Shown: piece by piece, positions 32,564 through 42,727 of the stretch
Numbering within the stretch: position 1 is the stretch's first letter
Layout of the letters: the number at the start of each line of letters is the position of its first letter
DNA from: Curvularia sp. ZM96
Lineage: Eukaryota > Ascomycota > Dothideomycetes > Pleosporales > Pleosporaceae
Direction of reading: 5' to 3'
Assembly: GCA_022457065.1 (NCBI GenBank)
Contig: JAJGBQ010000007.1
Location: 372,001 to 436,000, forward strand
Length of the DNA: 64,000 nt
Program-made: the position numbers and the translations under genes
Notes under the pieces: generated by a model
The model's database searches: none
The model's input: the letters and a program-made list of their open reading frames with translations, nothing else
What the model was told of the DNA's origin: nothing

Positions 32564-34434
32564 ATGAGTAATATCGAGGCTGCGCTTGCAGCTATTGATG
32601 CCTTAGGACCTGAGGAGTCTTTTACGTATACTGAGATTGCAAAAAGATATGGTGTTACTCGAACTACGCTCGCCCGAAGACACTAAGGTCGCTGTACCTC
32701 GTCTTCGACAGGCTATTAAAAGTAGCAGCTCCTCTACCTATAGCAGGAGCAGGCCCTAATCGCCTATATTAATCGACTGATAGACAGAGGCTTACTATCT
32801 AGTCAGCCAATAATACGCAATTTTGCCTCGCAGATCGCCAAGAAAGAGGTTAGAGTACACTGGGTTAGTCGCTTTGTTCAGCGCTATCCTGATTAACTTA
32901 CCTCGAGGTGGGCAATAGGCCTTAATAACTGTCGCCACAAAGTAGATTCGAGGAGCAAGTATAGCCTCTACTTTAGCCTCCTACGCGATAAAATCGATTA
33001 GTATGGTGTTAAGGCGCGTTATATCTATAATATAGATAAGAAAGGCTTCATGCTAGGTATCGTCAGTCAATTAAGGAGGATATTCAGTAAGGCCTTATAT
33101 AAAGGTATAGGAGGGAGAAGTACTATCTAGGATAGATTACGTAAGTAGATAACGCTACTGGCCTGTATCTGCGCTAATAGATCTTACCTCGAGCCTGCCT
33201 TAATCTACTAGTCAGCCTTAGGGTCTATATAGGACACCTAGCTGCAGGCCCTTAATCTAGATACACATTAGATCCGAGTGTCCTCATCTCCTTCTAGCTA
33301 GACGAACAACGAGATAGGCCTCGCGTGGCTGTAGTAGGTGTTTAATCGCAGTATAAAGGCAAAGGCACGCTCCTCCTACTAATTACTTATCCTTAACAGC
33401 CATAGATCTTACCTTACAATAGATTTTATTAATTATTGTGATTAGAATAAGATCCTTCTCGCAGTCTATCCTCCTCACTTAACTCACACGCTATAGCCTC
33501 TCGACATTAGCATGTTCAAGCCTCTCTCAACAGCGTACTCGAACGAGGTTTCTACCTTCATAGATAGAAGTCAAGGCCTCACCTCAATAAGTAAGAGGGA
33601 CTTCTTCCCCCTCTTCTATCGAGCCTGGCAGGCCTCCTTCAAGGAAACGACGATCCTAAACGCCTTTAAGGCTACAGGAATCTCGCCTCTTAACCTAGAA
33701 GTTATCCTTCAGCGCTTTACTATACCTAATCCTGCGACTAACAGTAACTCCTTAGCTCTTAGTACCTCTAATTAGAGGAAGATAGAGCGTCTGCTACATT
33801 AGGTAGTCGCTAATCAGGGCGATAGGCAGGTTAAAAGACTTAGCCAGGTCCTTTACTTAAGTTCTGTTCAAAATAGTCTCCTTAAGAAGAAGATAAGAAG
33901 ACTAAGGGAGGCCCTAATTAATAAGAGGGCGCGCAGGAAACGGGGTAAGCCTCTACCTCTACAGGAGGCCGAGAATTATCGTGGTAGAGCTGTATTCTAG
34001 TCTCCAAGGAAGGTGAAGGAGGCTCGCGATCGCCTGCGACTCTAGGAGGAGGAGCAGGAGCAGCTATAGCTCTAAAAAGCTAATACGATAAGGCAACACG
34101 AGAAGACAAAGCAGGCGAGGGCGATAGAGAAGGAGCAGAGGCGTCAGGCGAGGCTTGCAGTAAGCCTAATAAGGCAGAAGGAGAGGGAGGAGAAGGCTAT
34201 TAAAAAGGCCTCGAGGATCGCGGCTCGCAGGGCTATAAAACGACTTCAAAAAGCTATTAAAACTACCTAAAGGGGTAAGAGGAGCAGTCTCAAGGCTCCT
34301 ACAAAGGCTACTCGAAAAAAGAGGCCTATCGCGAGGCCTTAAGGTGATGAGGAGCCTCAGGGAGGTGCAGTAGGATCACCACCTCCAACCTCGCGTCGCG
34401 GCCGTGCGATTAGAACTCTATCTCGATTTCTATA
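32564..34434 (+). pseudogene. Transposase pseudogene (Psq HTH + DDE_1), stop-filled
   Basis: The relic starts at the ATG in ACCATGAG (32564) and can be followed to a C-terminus RAIRTLSRFL ending near 34434. It holds an N-terminal Psq helix-turn-helix (residues about 20-41), a CENP-B-type HTH region and the DDE_1 core. An Arg/Lys/Glu-rich coiled tail (about 33800-34330) carries most of the late stops. The in-frame stops I could place are TAG and TAA at positions where Gln is expected, as C-to-T change at CpA sites would give. No restored protein is implied; no active copy is visible in the window. Confidence 0.85.
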
Positions 34435-34538
34435 GCTATATATATATATCAAGGCCTATTAACCTCACCTCTAAAATATATCGCGATAATAACCTTTTGG
34501 TGTGGCTCTATAGCCTCGTTTTTCAGGTGGTTTTGGTG

Positions 34539-34589
34539 AGGCCGCGCGTGCACGAGGTGGTCGCGTGCACGAGGTGGTGGGGCTAGTTA
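34539..34589 (-). repeat. Right terminal inverted repeat (51 bp) of the pogo/Fot1 element
   Basis: Perfect reverse complement of the left end, again with two tandem 17-bp units. The full match shows the ends have not diverged, in contrast to the stop-filled interior. Confidence 0.95.
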
Positions 34590-34893
34590 TCTGCTACGGG
34601 CTACAAATGACGTTCACTGCGGGGTTACACACTACCCCGACTCCAGACACCCCGCGTGCGACCACGCACCAATATCCTTAAAGAAACACATGATATAATG
34701 CGAGATACACCTGCCAAGATTGCATAATGCCTGAATTATACGATCACGATAAGAAGTCAGTGAAGCACCGATGGTGGTTAAATACGCGTGAAATTCGGAA
34801 CAAAGCACAAAGCTGCATTATCACGAGAACTCCTCAGTATTATTCTATGGCGTAGAGTTACTGAGGATAGAGTATGTAGATATTTGTATTAGT

Positions 34894-36195
34894 CTACTCA
34901 GTGGCCATATATACATCCAGCATAAAATCAGCCCAGAGCGTGCTCTTCAGTCCAGTCTCTCGAGTCTCCCACGCGGCATCATGATGCAATTGCTCCATCC
35001 ATGATTGCCGTATTTCTTCCTGAGCTGTTTCATCGCCTGCAACCCATGCGTCTCTCATTATCCTAAACTCCTCTTGGATTTGTTTTATTTCCCTGTCTAA
35101 CGCCTGGCTACGTTCTCTTAGCTCAGCCCCTATACGATTGCTAGGCAAAACCTCTAGTAGCTTTTCCCGCTCGCGGTAATGTACCTCTGCAGCATGTACT
35201 GACCATTCTCCACCCTGGCTGAAATAGGCAGTACAACCAGAGAGTGGGCAGGAGAAGGGCTGATCACGTACTCCATCAAAATGGTAGCAGTCGAGCGCTT
35301 CTATCATAAGCGGCCACAGGCCAAACCTTTGTAGGGGGATTTTCTTATGAGCTTGATACCGGAGTCTCATATAATGCCCAACTGGCCCTTTGAACTGCTT
35401 AGGTGGCATGAGGATTGTCCTCCGCATACGTTGTGGCTCTGTCTTCAACCATCCCCCATCTCTGTACTGGAATAAGCATCTTTGCCAGGGATCAGTATGC
35501 CACTGCAGGATTCCAGTCGCAGATTGGGGCTTCTGCTCAAGATAGAGAAGAGAACACTTGATGCTCGGAGGACATGCTTGAAGTAAGCATTGTAGCGCTC
35601 GCGGAAATGGTTTGTTGTCCTTCGGGATATAACTTCCTTTGCTCTGGTTCAGGATAACCTTTTGCAGATTAGGACACCAATGCTTTAGGGCAGCCCAGAA
35701 GGTATCAATAAGATCATGTCGAATGACAAGCGGCCCATCGTTATAGCAACATATCTTATCGCTAACAACTGGCTGGTACTCCACTTCAACGTTTTGCACG
35801 TTTGCAAGAAAAGCCATGTCCCAGAACGACTGGCCTGGGTAGGCTTTGTCGATAAGCCACTCAGCTTCAACGAGGAAATAGGTGGCCTTTTGTCCCCAGA
35901 AGAGCTTTGAAGCTTCTCTTCGAAGTTTTGAAGAGGTGTGCATAAGTTGGAAGAGGGTGCTAACCGAGCACATAGCGACTACATGTAGCTGAATTTCTTC
36001 TGGCAATTGGTTGAATATCGAGAAAGCTGTTTCTTGCTGGGATACATTTCCACGTATACCACTAGGGCTAACGTAGGTATGGAAAGGAGTCCGCTCTTCT
36101 CCACTTGATGTCATATACACTGCTTGATAGAGGTCCCTAGGCCGGGAAGGGTAGGATAAAAGCTCTCGCAAATTGCAGATAGCATCGCGATGCAT
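34894..36195 (-). CDS. F-box protein with a C2H2-like zinc finger, 433 aa
   Basis: Single exon with ATG at 36195. A degenerate F-box lies at about residues 58-100 (FNQLPEEIQLHVVAMCSVSTLFQLMHTSSKLRREA). F-box proteins recruit substrates to SCF ubiquitin ligases. Around residues 310-335 the pattern C-x4-C-x12-H-x4-H (FSCPLSGCTAYF...HAAEVH) suggests a zinc finger. The C-terminus has a Glu/Arg-rich helix and ends in a Trp-rich segment. The gene starts about 1.6 kb from the next F-box gene (divergent) and ends about 300 bp from the transposon. Such F-box genes expand strongly in filamentous fungi; the substrate is unknown. Confidence 0.75.
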   Translation of the reverse strand: MHRDAICNLRELLSYPSRPRDLYQAVYMTSSGEERTPFHTYVSPSGIRGNVSQQETAFSIFNQLPEEIQLHVVAMCSVSTLFQLMHTSSKLRREASKLFWGQKATYFLVEAEWLIDKAYPGQSFWDMAFLANVQNVEVEYQPVVSDKICCYNDGPLVIRHDLIDTFWAALKHWCPNLQKVILNQSKGSYIPKDNKPFPRALQCLLQACPPSIKCSLLYLEQKPQSATGILQWHTDPWQRCLFQYRDGGWLKTEPQRMRRTILMPPKQFKGPVGHYMRLRYQAHKKIPLQRFGLWPLMIEALDCYHFDGVRDQPFSCPLSGCTAYFSQGGEWSVHAAEVHYREREKLLEVLPSNRIGAELRERSQALDREIKQIQEEFRIMRDAWVAGDETAQEEIRQSWMEQLHHDAAWETRETGLKSTLWADFMLDVYMATE

Positions 36196-37769
36196 CGTGG
36201 GGAGAAGGATACTCTAGTTGTGGAGGGGGCATCCCCGACACTTCAGTACGCCATATGCACTCGCCACGGCAAGCCCCACTTTCCGTGCCGCGCGCGCTGA
36301 AGCTAGCAGCATGAAGAGCCGTGTCGATTGGCCACCAAGAGCAACGTCGACACATGTCTTGTGCCTGAGCCCAAAAAATACCTGTATACAATCAGGTGAC
36401 TGTAAAAAGTCATAAGTTGTGAGTCACGGAGCTAGTAGAATGGTGTGCGGGGATCCACCTAGAGGCACACAGCCGACTGCCAACCCTACGAATGCCGAAA
36501 TCAAGTTTGAATCGGCTCAATTGTGACGAGTGGAGCAAAGAATCGGTGTCTTATCGATTGCTTAGCGCCAGAATCGCTTGGCATCTGGCAAACGTCACCT
36601 TGCAACTCGCCCCATGGTTGCCTTCTCTCCTTCTTCCCCAATCGCGACTCCTGGAGCATCACTGTCTTCGGTTCGCAGCAGCAACTGAACGTTGTCCGTC
36701 CATGCCGCTGAGCATGTCTGAGTCACGTGAGACTTGATCGGGTGACGCGTTTCGTCACGCTCATGACCAGTGGTCGGTCACACTTCAGCACATCGCTTCC
36801 AACGGACACGTTCAGCATGGAGTCAGTCACTCGTGGCTGAGCTATCGGATGGGGCAGACGTCATCTGGAGACGCTTGTCGACAGTCACAGTCAGGACGTA
36901 CCAAGTACATTCGCTCGTAAAAGGATGTGTGGAGCCTTTCGGACAATGGCCGCTACAGGGGTTCACGCAACCACAACGAGGCATCTTTGCGCTCAACATC
37001 AGCACGGTACCATGGTATCTGCCTTGCACGCCACTTGCGAGGTTCCCATTCCAGGCAACTCGCGACAAGTTGACGCTGCGAATGCACCATGTTGGCCTAC
37101 CCATCTCGGTACGCGGCAAGACCGAGGCTGCCTGAGAGGTGAGGCCAGGTTGCAGTCAGACAGCTGTGCCGTGCTTATTGCATATCTGCTACCTACGACT
37201 TTACTCGCTCTGGCGCCAGTACGGCCCAATGCGCTGTAGGGTATCCGTCATTGTACTGGAGATTGTGACTGAGCAGCCCCAAGGTCGTATTTATGAAACA
37301 GCACACAACGCGTGCGCCATAGTGAATATATAAAGATCTGTTCCCATGGTTCAGGCGGCTTGGCAAGGACACTTTCCCCTTGACTGGCTGCGCGAAATTA
37401 ATGCTCAGGTGAGCACGCTAACATGGATTAACCTTCGGACAGTTACCACACACCTATCCGACTACCTCCACCTCTCTTGCTCGCATCATTCCCACCACCA
37501 CCTCCCCCAACCGCTCTCGTTGTACATTGTATGTACATACTGCTCGTCCACTCTACTGAGCCAGTTCTTTCCCTTTTCATACAAATAGCCATCGGCGTCA
37601 CGCGCAGTGGTCTTTCGTTGCAACTCCTTGGTGTTCCTGACACTAGCTCGCGCCTTCACCCTGGTCACCTACTGTCCGCCGTCTAGACCCCGCTTCACGC
37701 CATCTGAAACCTACATCTACCATTGCCATCGTCACCACACACACCCCTTTATCCATCACTTCAGTCGAC
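36196..37769. promoter_or_regulatory. Divergent intergenic region between two F-box genes
   Basis: About 1.57 kb. The last 350 bp before 37770 are rich in C and T tracts (37440-37770), a common feature of fungal promoters and 5' UTRs. No supported coding frame; several overlapping short frames are chance. Confidence 0.4.
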
Positions 37770-38918
37770 ATGGCACAGTGGAGCGATATCCCAGCGGAGC
37801 TCCGCAACCTCGTTTACGATGCGTTGCTTTCGCAATCCCAGATCCCTTCTGAGCAGTTTAGCAGCAGCGATGCATTGTCTCTATTCTCTGTTTCCAAGCA
37901 ACTCCACGATGAAGCAGCATCTTACTTCTATCAACACAACGACATTTGCATCGATACGCCATCCCCGATTACTGAGTCTGCCACCATTCTCCCTCCTATT
38001 GCTGATAGGTATCTTCGATTTCTACGCCGGCTCAAGGTGCGTGCGACTATCGGATGTGCAGATTCCATTGTACACTCGAGGATAGCTAGCACCATCTGGT
38101 CCCTGGCGAGTACTGAGGCAAAGTTCGACGACGTTCACATCACCCTAAAATCTTCACTCTCTCGTCTGGTCAACTCTAGGGTTGATGACTCGGTCCTTGA
38201 CCACAACAATCCCATCGCCATTGCCTTACGGACTCTGTTGGACTGCGGGGTTGCCAAGACCGTGCACATTCATCTTCGCGGGGTTTGGTTCACACCATTT
38301 GTCGTCTTGGGCCTCGAAAGCCAGTACAAAGATCGCCTTGTCTTCGTTGACGACAACGGATCGCCCCAAGACACATCCTTCGTTACGCGCCATCCCACTG
38401 GTATCTATGCAGCTACGCACATGACCTGGCTCGGCCTTGCCAAAGATGTTGCAGCAGACCTTCCTTCTCCCGACTACCTATCTGCTCCAGCTGTCCCTTC
38501 CTCGATTTCATCCTCGGTTGGTTCGGCCTTTGCAGATTTGGAGATGTTCTCCGTCTCAGATTTCGAGCGCGAGTCCGATGACGCCCTGACGAATGAGTCA
38601 AAGGACGAGTCAATGACTGGTGACTCATTCTTCTCTGGAGCTGACATTGAAGAGTGGGAGGCTATGACGCATGATTTTGACCAGCAGCTGCCAGACCTAT
38701 CAGATTCTGAGGACACGGATATGGGCTGCAACTTCGATAGCATCATGGACGAAGACGATGCAGAGCTCGAGGACGTGGCGCAGGAGGATTTCGAAGCCAT
38801 GTTGGGCAACATGGAGGATGTAGCCCATCACATGGCCACCGAAGCTGACATCACGTACATGACGAACTTCGCGCCCGAGTTACTACTCTCCCGTCACCAG
38901 CTCGGTCAGTCGATGTAA
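37770..38918 (+). CDS. F-box-like protein with acidic C-terminal half, 382 aa
   Basis: Single exon, ATG at 37770 in GACATGG. The N-terminus DIPAELRNLVYDALLSQ with FSVSKQLHDEAASYFY (residues about 5-55) has the outline of the fungal F-box-like domain. A central part (about 85-230) has alternating strands and helices typical of these proteins. Residues about 270-350 are strongly acidic (ESDDAL, DSEDTDMG, DEDDAELEDVAQEDFEAML). No zinc finger or signal peptide. The role is probably in protein degradation or scaffolding, inferred only from the F-box-like start. Confidence 0.72.
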   Translation: MAQWSDIPAELRNLVYDALLSQSQIPSEQFSSSDALSLFSVSKQLHDEAASYFYQHNDICIDTPSPITESATILPPIADRYLRFLRRLKVRATIGCADSIVHSRIASTIWSLASTEAKFDDVHITLKSSLSRLVNSRVDDSVLDHNNPIAIALRTLLDCGVAKTVHIHLRGVWFTPFVVLGLESQYKDRLVFVDDNGSPQDTSFVTRHPTGIYAATHMTWLGLAKDVAADLPSPDYLSAPAVPSSISSSVGSAFADLEMFSVSDFERESDDALTNESKDESMTGDSFFSGADIEEWEAMTHDFDQQLPDLSDSEDTDMGCNFDSIMDEDDAELEDVAQEDFEAMLGNMEDVAHHMATEADITYMTNFAPELLLSRHQLGQSM

Positions 38919-41532
38919 AAAAAATTGCGTCAAGACGTATACACACAACACCCGATGCCCTGTTGTACAAGGCTTTTCCATGTATGATACTATCGCCTCG
39001 AAGGAATACGCTTTTTACTTTCTTACGAAGATTCTTGTTTCCGTATCATAGACAGACACTCCGTCTGGGCTTCATGGTAGTTTTTTTCGATTATTAGACT
39101 TGGGGTTTTGGATGGCGGCGGCGGCGTTGGACGGTTCTTCCTTTCCTTCTCTTTGTGGATACCCTGGCCTATCTCTTAGTGTACTTTTCATACTCATGTA
39201 TTCAGGCAAGCGAAGATAAAAGCGGCATATTTCGTCGGGAAAAGGTATAGGCATGTGGGCGGTGTTATGGCGTTGGTTGCAGATTTGTTTCACTCGCGTC
39301 TTGGCTCCTTGCGCAAGCTCGGCCTTTGACTTTTATCATGTTTTTTTCTTTGTTTACTTTTCGTTGGTAGTTGGAAGGTTACCTCATGGTTGGAGTTATG
39401 ATTATGGTATGGGTCGTAGAAACATTCGTATAAGATGTTATCTCAAGAAATGGTGCTTGATCGTGTTTGAAAATAGTGATAGCGTGATGTGCATGTGTAC
39501 ATGTGGTCTATGTTTCTCTCTTAATTAAAGGGCTCGGGACCAGTTAAAGTTATGCGCCCGCCCAGAACGCAAGTCGTCAACGGCGGGCGGAACACTTGGT
39601 TGGCGCAGCGGCTTTTGGCGGTTTGATGGTGAAAATATCGCCATCTTCTGCTTTCCAAGCGGGAGAGGAGGCGGTTTTGCATGTAGCGATGCCGTTTCGT
39701 CTTCTTTTCCGGGTTCGTTGCTGGAGTTTGTTAGATGGGCATTGGTGTCTCGGCCTTGGTGGCTCTTGAGAAGTGCTGAGTTGAAATTTTGTGAGATCTT
39801 TTCGACGGGCATGGCTCAGTGTTAGAAGGATGAGAGATTGGGGCTGGGAAAGGATGGAGAAGAAGGTTGATGTAGATTCTGGGTTTGCGTGGAGCGTTTG
39901 CTGGGTGATTCAGTGTCTCACAGTGGCACACGCATGTCTCTGACGGTAGAAATATGCTGGTTCTTGCGTAGATTGGTAGCTGGAAGATGACAAGGGTTGC
40001 TGGGAGGAGACAGGTATTCTGTCTAGTTGCATGTGGAGGCGTTTGGCTATCCTGTGTCTTGTGAGGTGTTTCGTCGTGTTCATACCCAGGCAACGAAGCC
40101 GCCAACCAGCCTTTCAAAGACAACTCCCTTTTACATAACAACCTCAGTATTTCATTTGTCCCATCTCAAGTACCAAGACTTAAAGATGGTATGCACGGAC
40201 CGACAATTGGTCATTTGGCCCGTTGCCAAGGGTTTAGCGACATGTGCTGTAGTGATAGGGGACACCCTTGGCGGTTCTGTCAGCGCTGGCAGCGATATGG
40301 GTGGACGTAAGCAGGAACCATGTCATGAACGGTTGGTGCCAGCTCTAAGTTTTTGAAGGGACATTCGCGGTGGTCATACGGCCTTGTCAAACCAAATGTC
40401 CAGCAACTCGCTGGATCGACTTCGCCGTTGGGTAGTAAAGACTAGGTATAGCCACGCTAGAGTTGATACTAAGGATCCGGTAGGTCAAGACAAGCACTCA
40501 CTAAACGGTTTGGCATTGTACTCGCACGCTCATGCTCAGTCGATCAATCTGAAGAGTATCGGCCCTTGTGGCAGTTGAAGGGGTGCTTGGTATACCCTGA
40601 GCTCTACTAAGCGGATGGACCGGGATCGAGTACCATGGATGACGAGGTGGGAGTTGCAGCTCAACCAGGTGTCCCCGCCGTGCTGGCAGCATGGTTTGGT
40701 GAGGTGCATTTTGAATTCCGAGTACCCGTGAAGCTAGTCACCATCTGTCGGCTCCAGGTCGGACACGCCGTTGTGGCTACACAATGCGCAGGCAAAAAAT
40801 GTGGCTGTGTAGCAATGGAGTAGGCACCAAAAATAGCATGATCCAAGGGTCCATAGGTGTTATGCATTCTCCATTGTTTTCTCTCTAAACACTGCGTGTC
40901 GGACCCAGAGAAAGAGAAAGACTTGGCTGCACATCAGGGGCCCGTTGGCGGTGTTGGTGATTTTGAGGGGGGGACCCTGGGAGCCACAAACGGTGCCATG
41001 CCCCCGGTCCGTGGCGGAAAAGAAACCAATGTGAATTCTTTCATCTCATTTCGAGCCGCTGTGCTATCCACAAGTGGTCCATTTCCCCTGGCTACATGTA
41101 CAGATCAGCTTCTCCAGGCACGCCTTCACCACTGGCCCGCACCCCGAGGCTTGTCCAGTAAAGCAGCGAGGCGTGCCTCAGGCCCTCGTGACGAACCACG
41201 GCCTCGCATCGGACAGACTTGTGATTCGCCACAACAGGCCTTCTCGACTAGAAGCCATGTGGAATCGGTGCAGATCGGAAATGCTTAGGGGACCGTCTAG
41301 TCCTGTAAGCCCCAAGCCCGCCAAGCGCAATCTCGCTGGTGATCCATGCCCGCCTCCTGCGCGCCTTGGCTTCGGCTGACGGACTGCTGGGCCCGTCTTG
41401 TTTTTAAGCTGTGCTGGTCCCCACGGTCTGCCACAGGACGCCACAATCCCCCTTTCGCCCTCGGTACCCTTTTTCTCGTCCTGCGTCGCTCCTCCGCATC
41501 CTACACTGAATCCTGGATTCGCGCTGCCTGAC
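38919..41532. other. Long intergenic region, no gene supported
   Basis: About 2.6 kb. The part up to about 39530 is AT-rich with T runs and looks like a 3' UTR. Between 39530 and 41500 short frames exist on both strands (e.g. minus 39731-40141) but lack motifs and consistent splice chains. The last 400 bp are C-rich and likely the promoter and leader of the GT34 gene. A non-coding RNA gene cannot be excluded. Confidence 0.4.
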
Positions 41533-42727
41533 ATGATGCTGTCATCCGTCGGCGGCAGGAGCCCGCTGTTCGCGCTCTCGGTGAGCGCTGGTTGTGTTAT
41601 CGTTTTTGTCTTTGCCTTCATGGCCTGGCAAAGCCCCCCTCGCATGGCCTTTACTCACGGCTCAGGCAATACCGCATTGTACGTTGTTTCGTTGCATGGC
41701 ACCTGGGATGGAAGCCCCCAGGAAGCCATTCTACCTACCCCTGTCGAGCGGAGCTAACAGCATTGTCAATAGGGCCGCCGCCAACGCGTACTCTGACGTA
41801 TCCATCAGTCAAGTGATTCAGTTACTTTACAAGGATATCAAGACAGCACCGACCGAGCCCTTTATTCGCGAACCGAACGGCACCCACATCACCCTGCCAC
41901 CCAACCCGCGCTACACCAAGAACATGGGCAGCGACATCCTGATCCTGGATTTGGAAACACGTCCACTTCCGTCTACAGAGGCGTATCGCAAGGGCGAGTA
42001 CGACTGGAGAAACCTCAATCATGTTACTGCTGGTGTCTTCAACCACTATACCTATGCGCTGGTCCACGGCTACGATTACAAGTTCATCCACGCAAGCGAA
42101 TTTGAAGACCGCCATGCTACCTGGATCAAGCCATCTGCGCTCGCCAACCACATCAAGGATTACAAGTTCATTGTGTTCCTTGATGCTGACGCGGCCTTCC
42201 GCTTCCTGCACGTTCCAATCGAATGGATGCTCAACTACTGGGACATTCAGCCCCAACACTCTTTCGTCATGGCAAAGGACCCCTGGACCGCAGCAGAGCC
42301 ACAATACAACTCGGACCGCTTCAACCGCACCTACACCAACACTGGCTTCATGATTGTACAAAACAACCAAGATACGATGCCCATCCTGAAGGCATGGCAC
42401 GAGTGCCCCGACGACACCCGCTACGCCAACTGCTCGCAATGGAAGCAGCCGCGCTTCCACGAGCAGTCTGCGTTTGGTGAATACATCCGTTACGACTACG
42501 AGGACAACATCAAGGAACTCGAATGCGCCGAAGCAAACGGCTTCCCCGGCGTCGAAATCAGCAACTGCCAGGGCAAGTTCATTCGCCATTACTGGTTCGA
42601 CAAGAGCAACGTCAAGATTGATTTCCGGGAGAACATCATGAACGCCATTACTCTTCCCATCCAAAAGGTCTTTGCGGACAACATTGGCGGCGTGATACAA
42701 GAGCAGAAAGAGAACGTAATACTGTGA
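41533..42727 (+). CDS. GT34-family glycosyltransferase (GMA12/MNN10 type), 366 aa
   Basis: Exons 41533-41678 and 41773-42727 are joined across an intron from GTACGT, with a GCTAAC branch, to CAATAG. An ATGATG pair starts the protein. Residues about 10-35 (LFALSVSAGCVIVFVFAFMAW) form a type II signal anchor, placing the catalytic domain in the Golgi lumen. The GT34 domain shows ILILDLETRP, HGYDYKFIHASEF, WIKPSALANHI, and KFIVFLDADAAF with the DxD metal-binding motif. NTGFMIVQNN, HEQSAFGEYIRYDY and QGKFIRHYWFDKS follow. The family includes yeast Mnn10/Mnn11 alpha-1,6-mannosyltransferases and fission yeast Gma12 galactosyltransferase. Donor and linkage cannot be fixed from sequence. Confidence 0.88.

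Larger units (their letters stand above)
32473..34589 (+). mobile_element. RIP-degraded pogo/Fot1-type DNA transposon, 2.1 kb, complete ends
   Basis: The element is bounded by perfect 51-bp inverted repeats that begin with TA, the usual target duplication of Tc1/mariner-pogo elements. A transposase frame starts at 32564 and reads SNIEAALAAIDALGPEESF, then a Psq-type helix-turn-helix (YTEIAKRYGVTRTTLARRH) before the first stop. In the same reading one follows IIRNFASQIAKKE, FVQRYPD-stop, NIDKKGFMLG (first part of the DDE core), HRSYLTIDF and CD-stop-NKILLAVYPPHLTHTL-stop-PLDISMFKPL, and finally AFKATGISPLN. The DDE_1 core is interrupted by many TAG/TAA stops where CAG/CAA is expected. The element is therefore structurally whole but dead. 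It must have jumped more recently than the relic at 16.7 kb. Confidence 0.93.
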
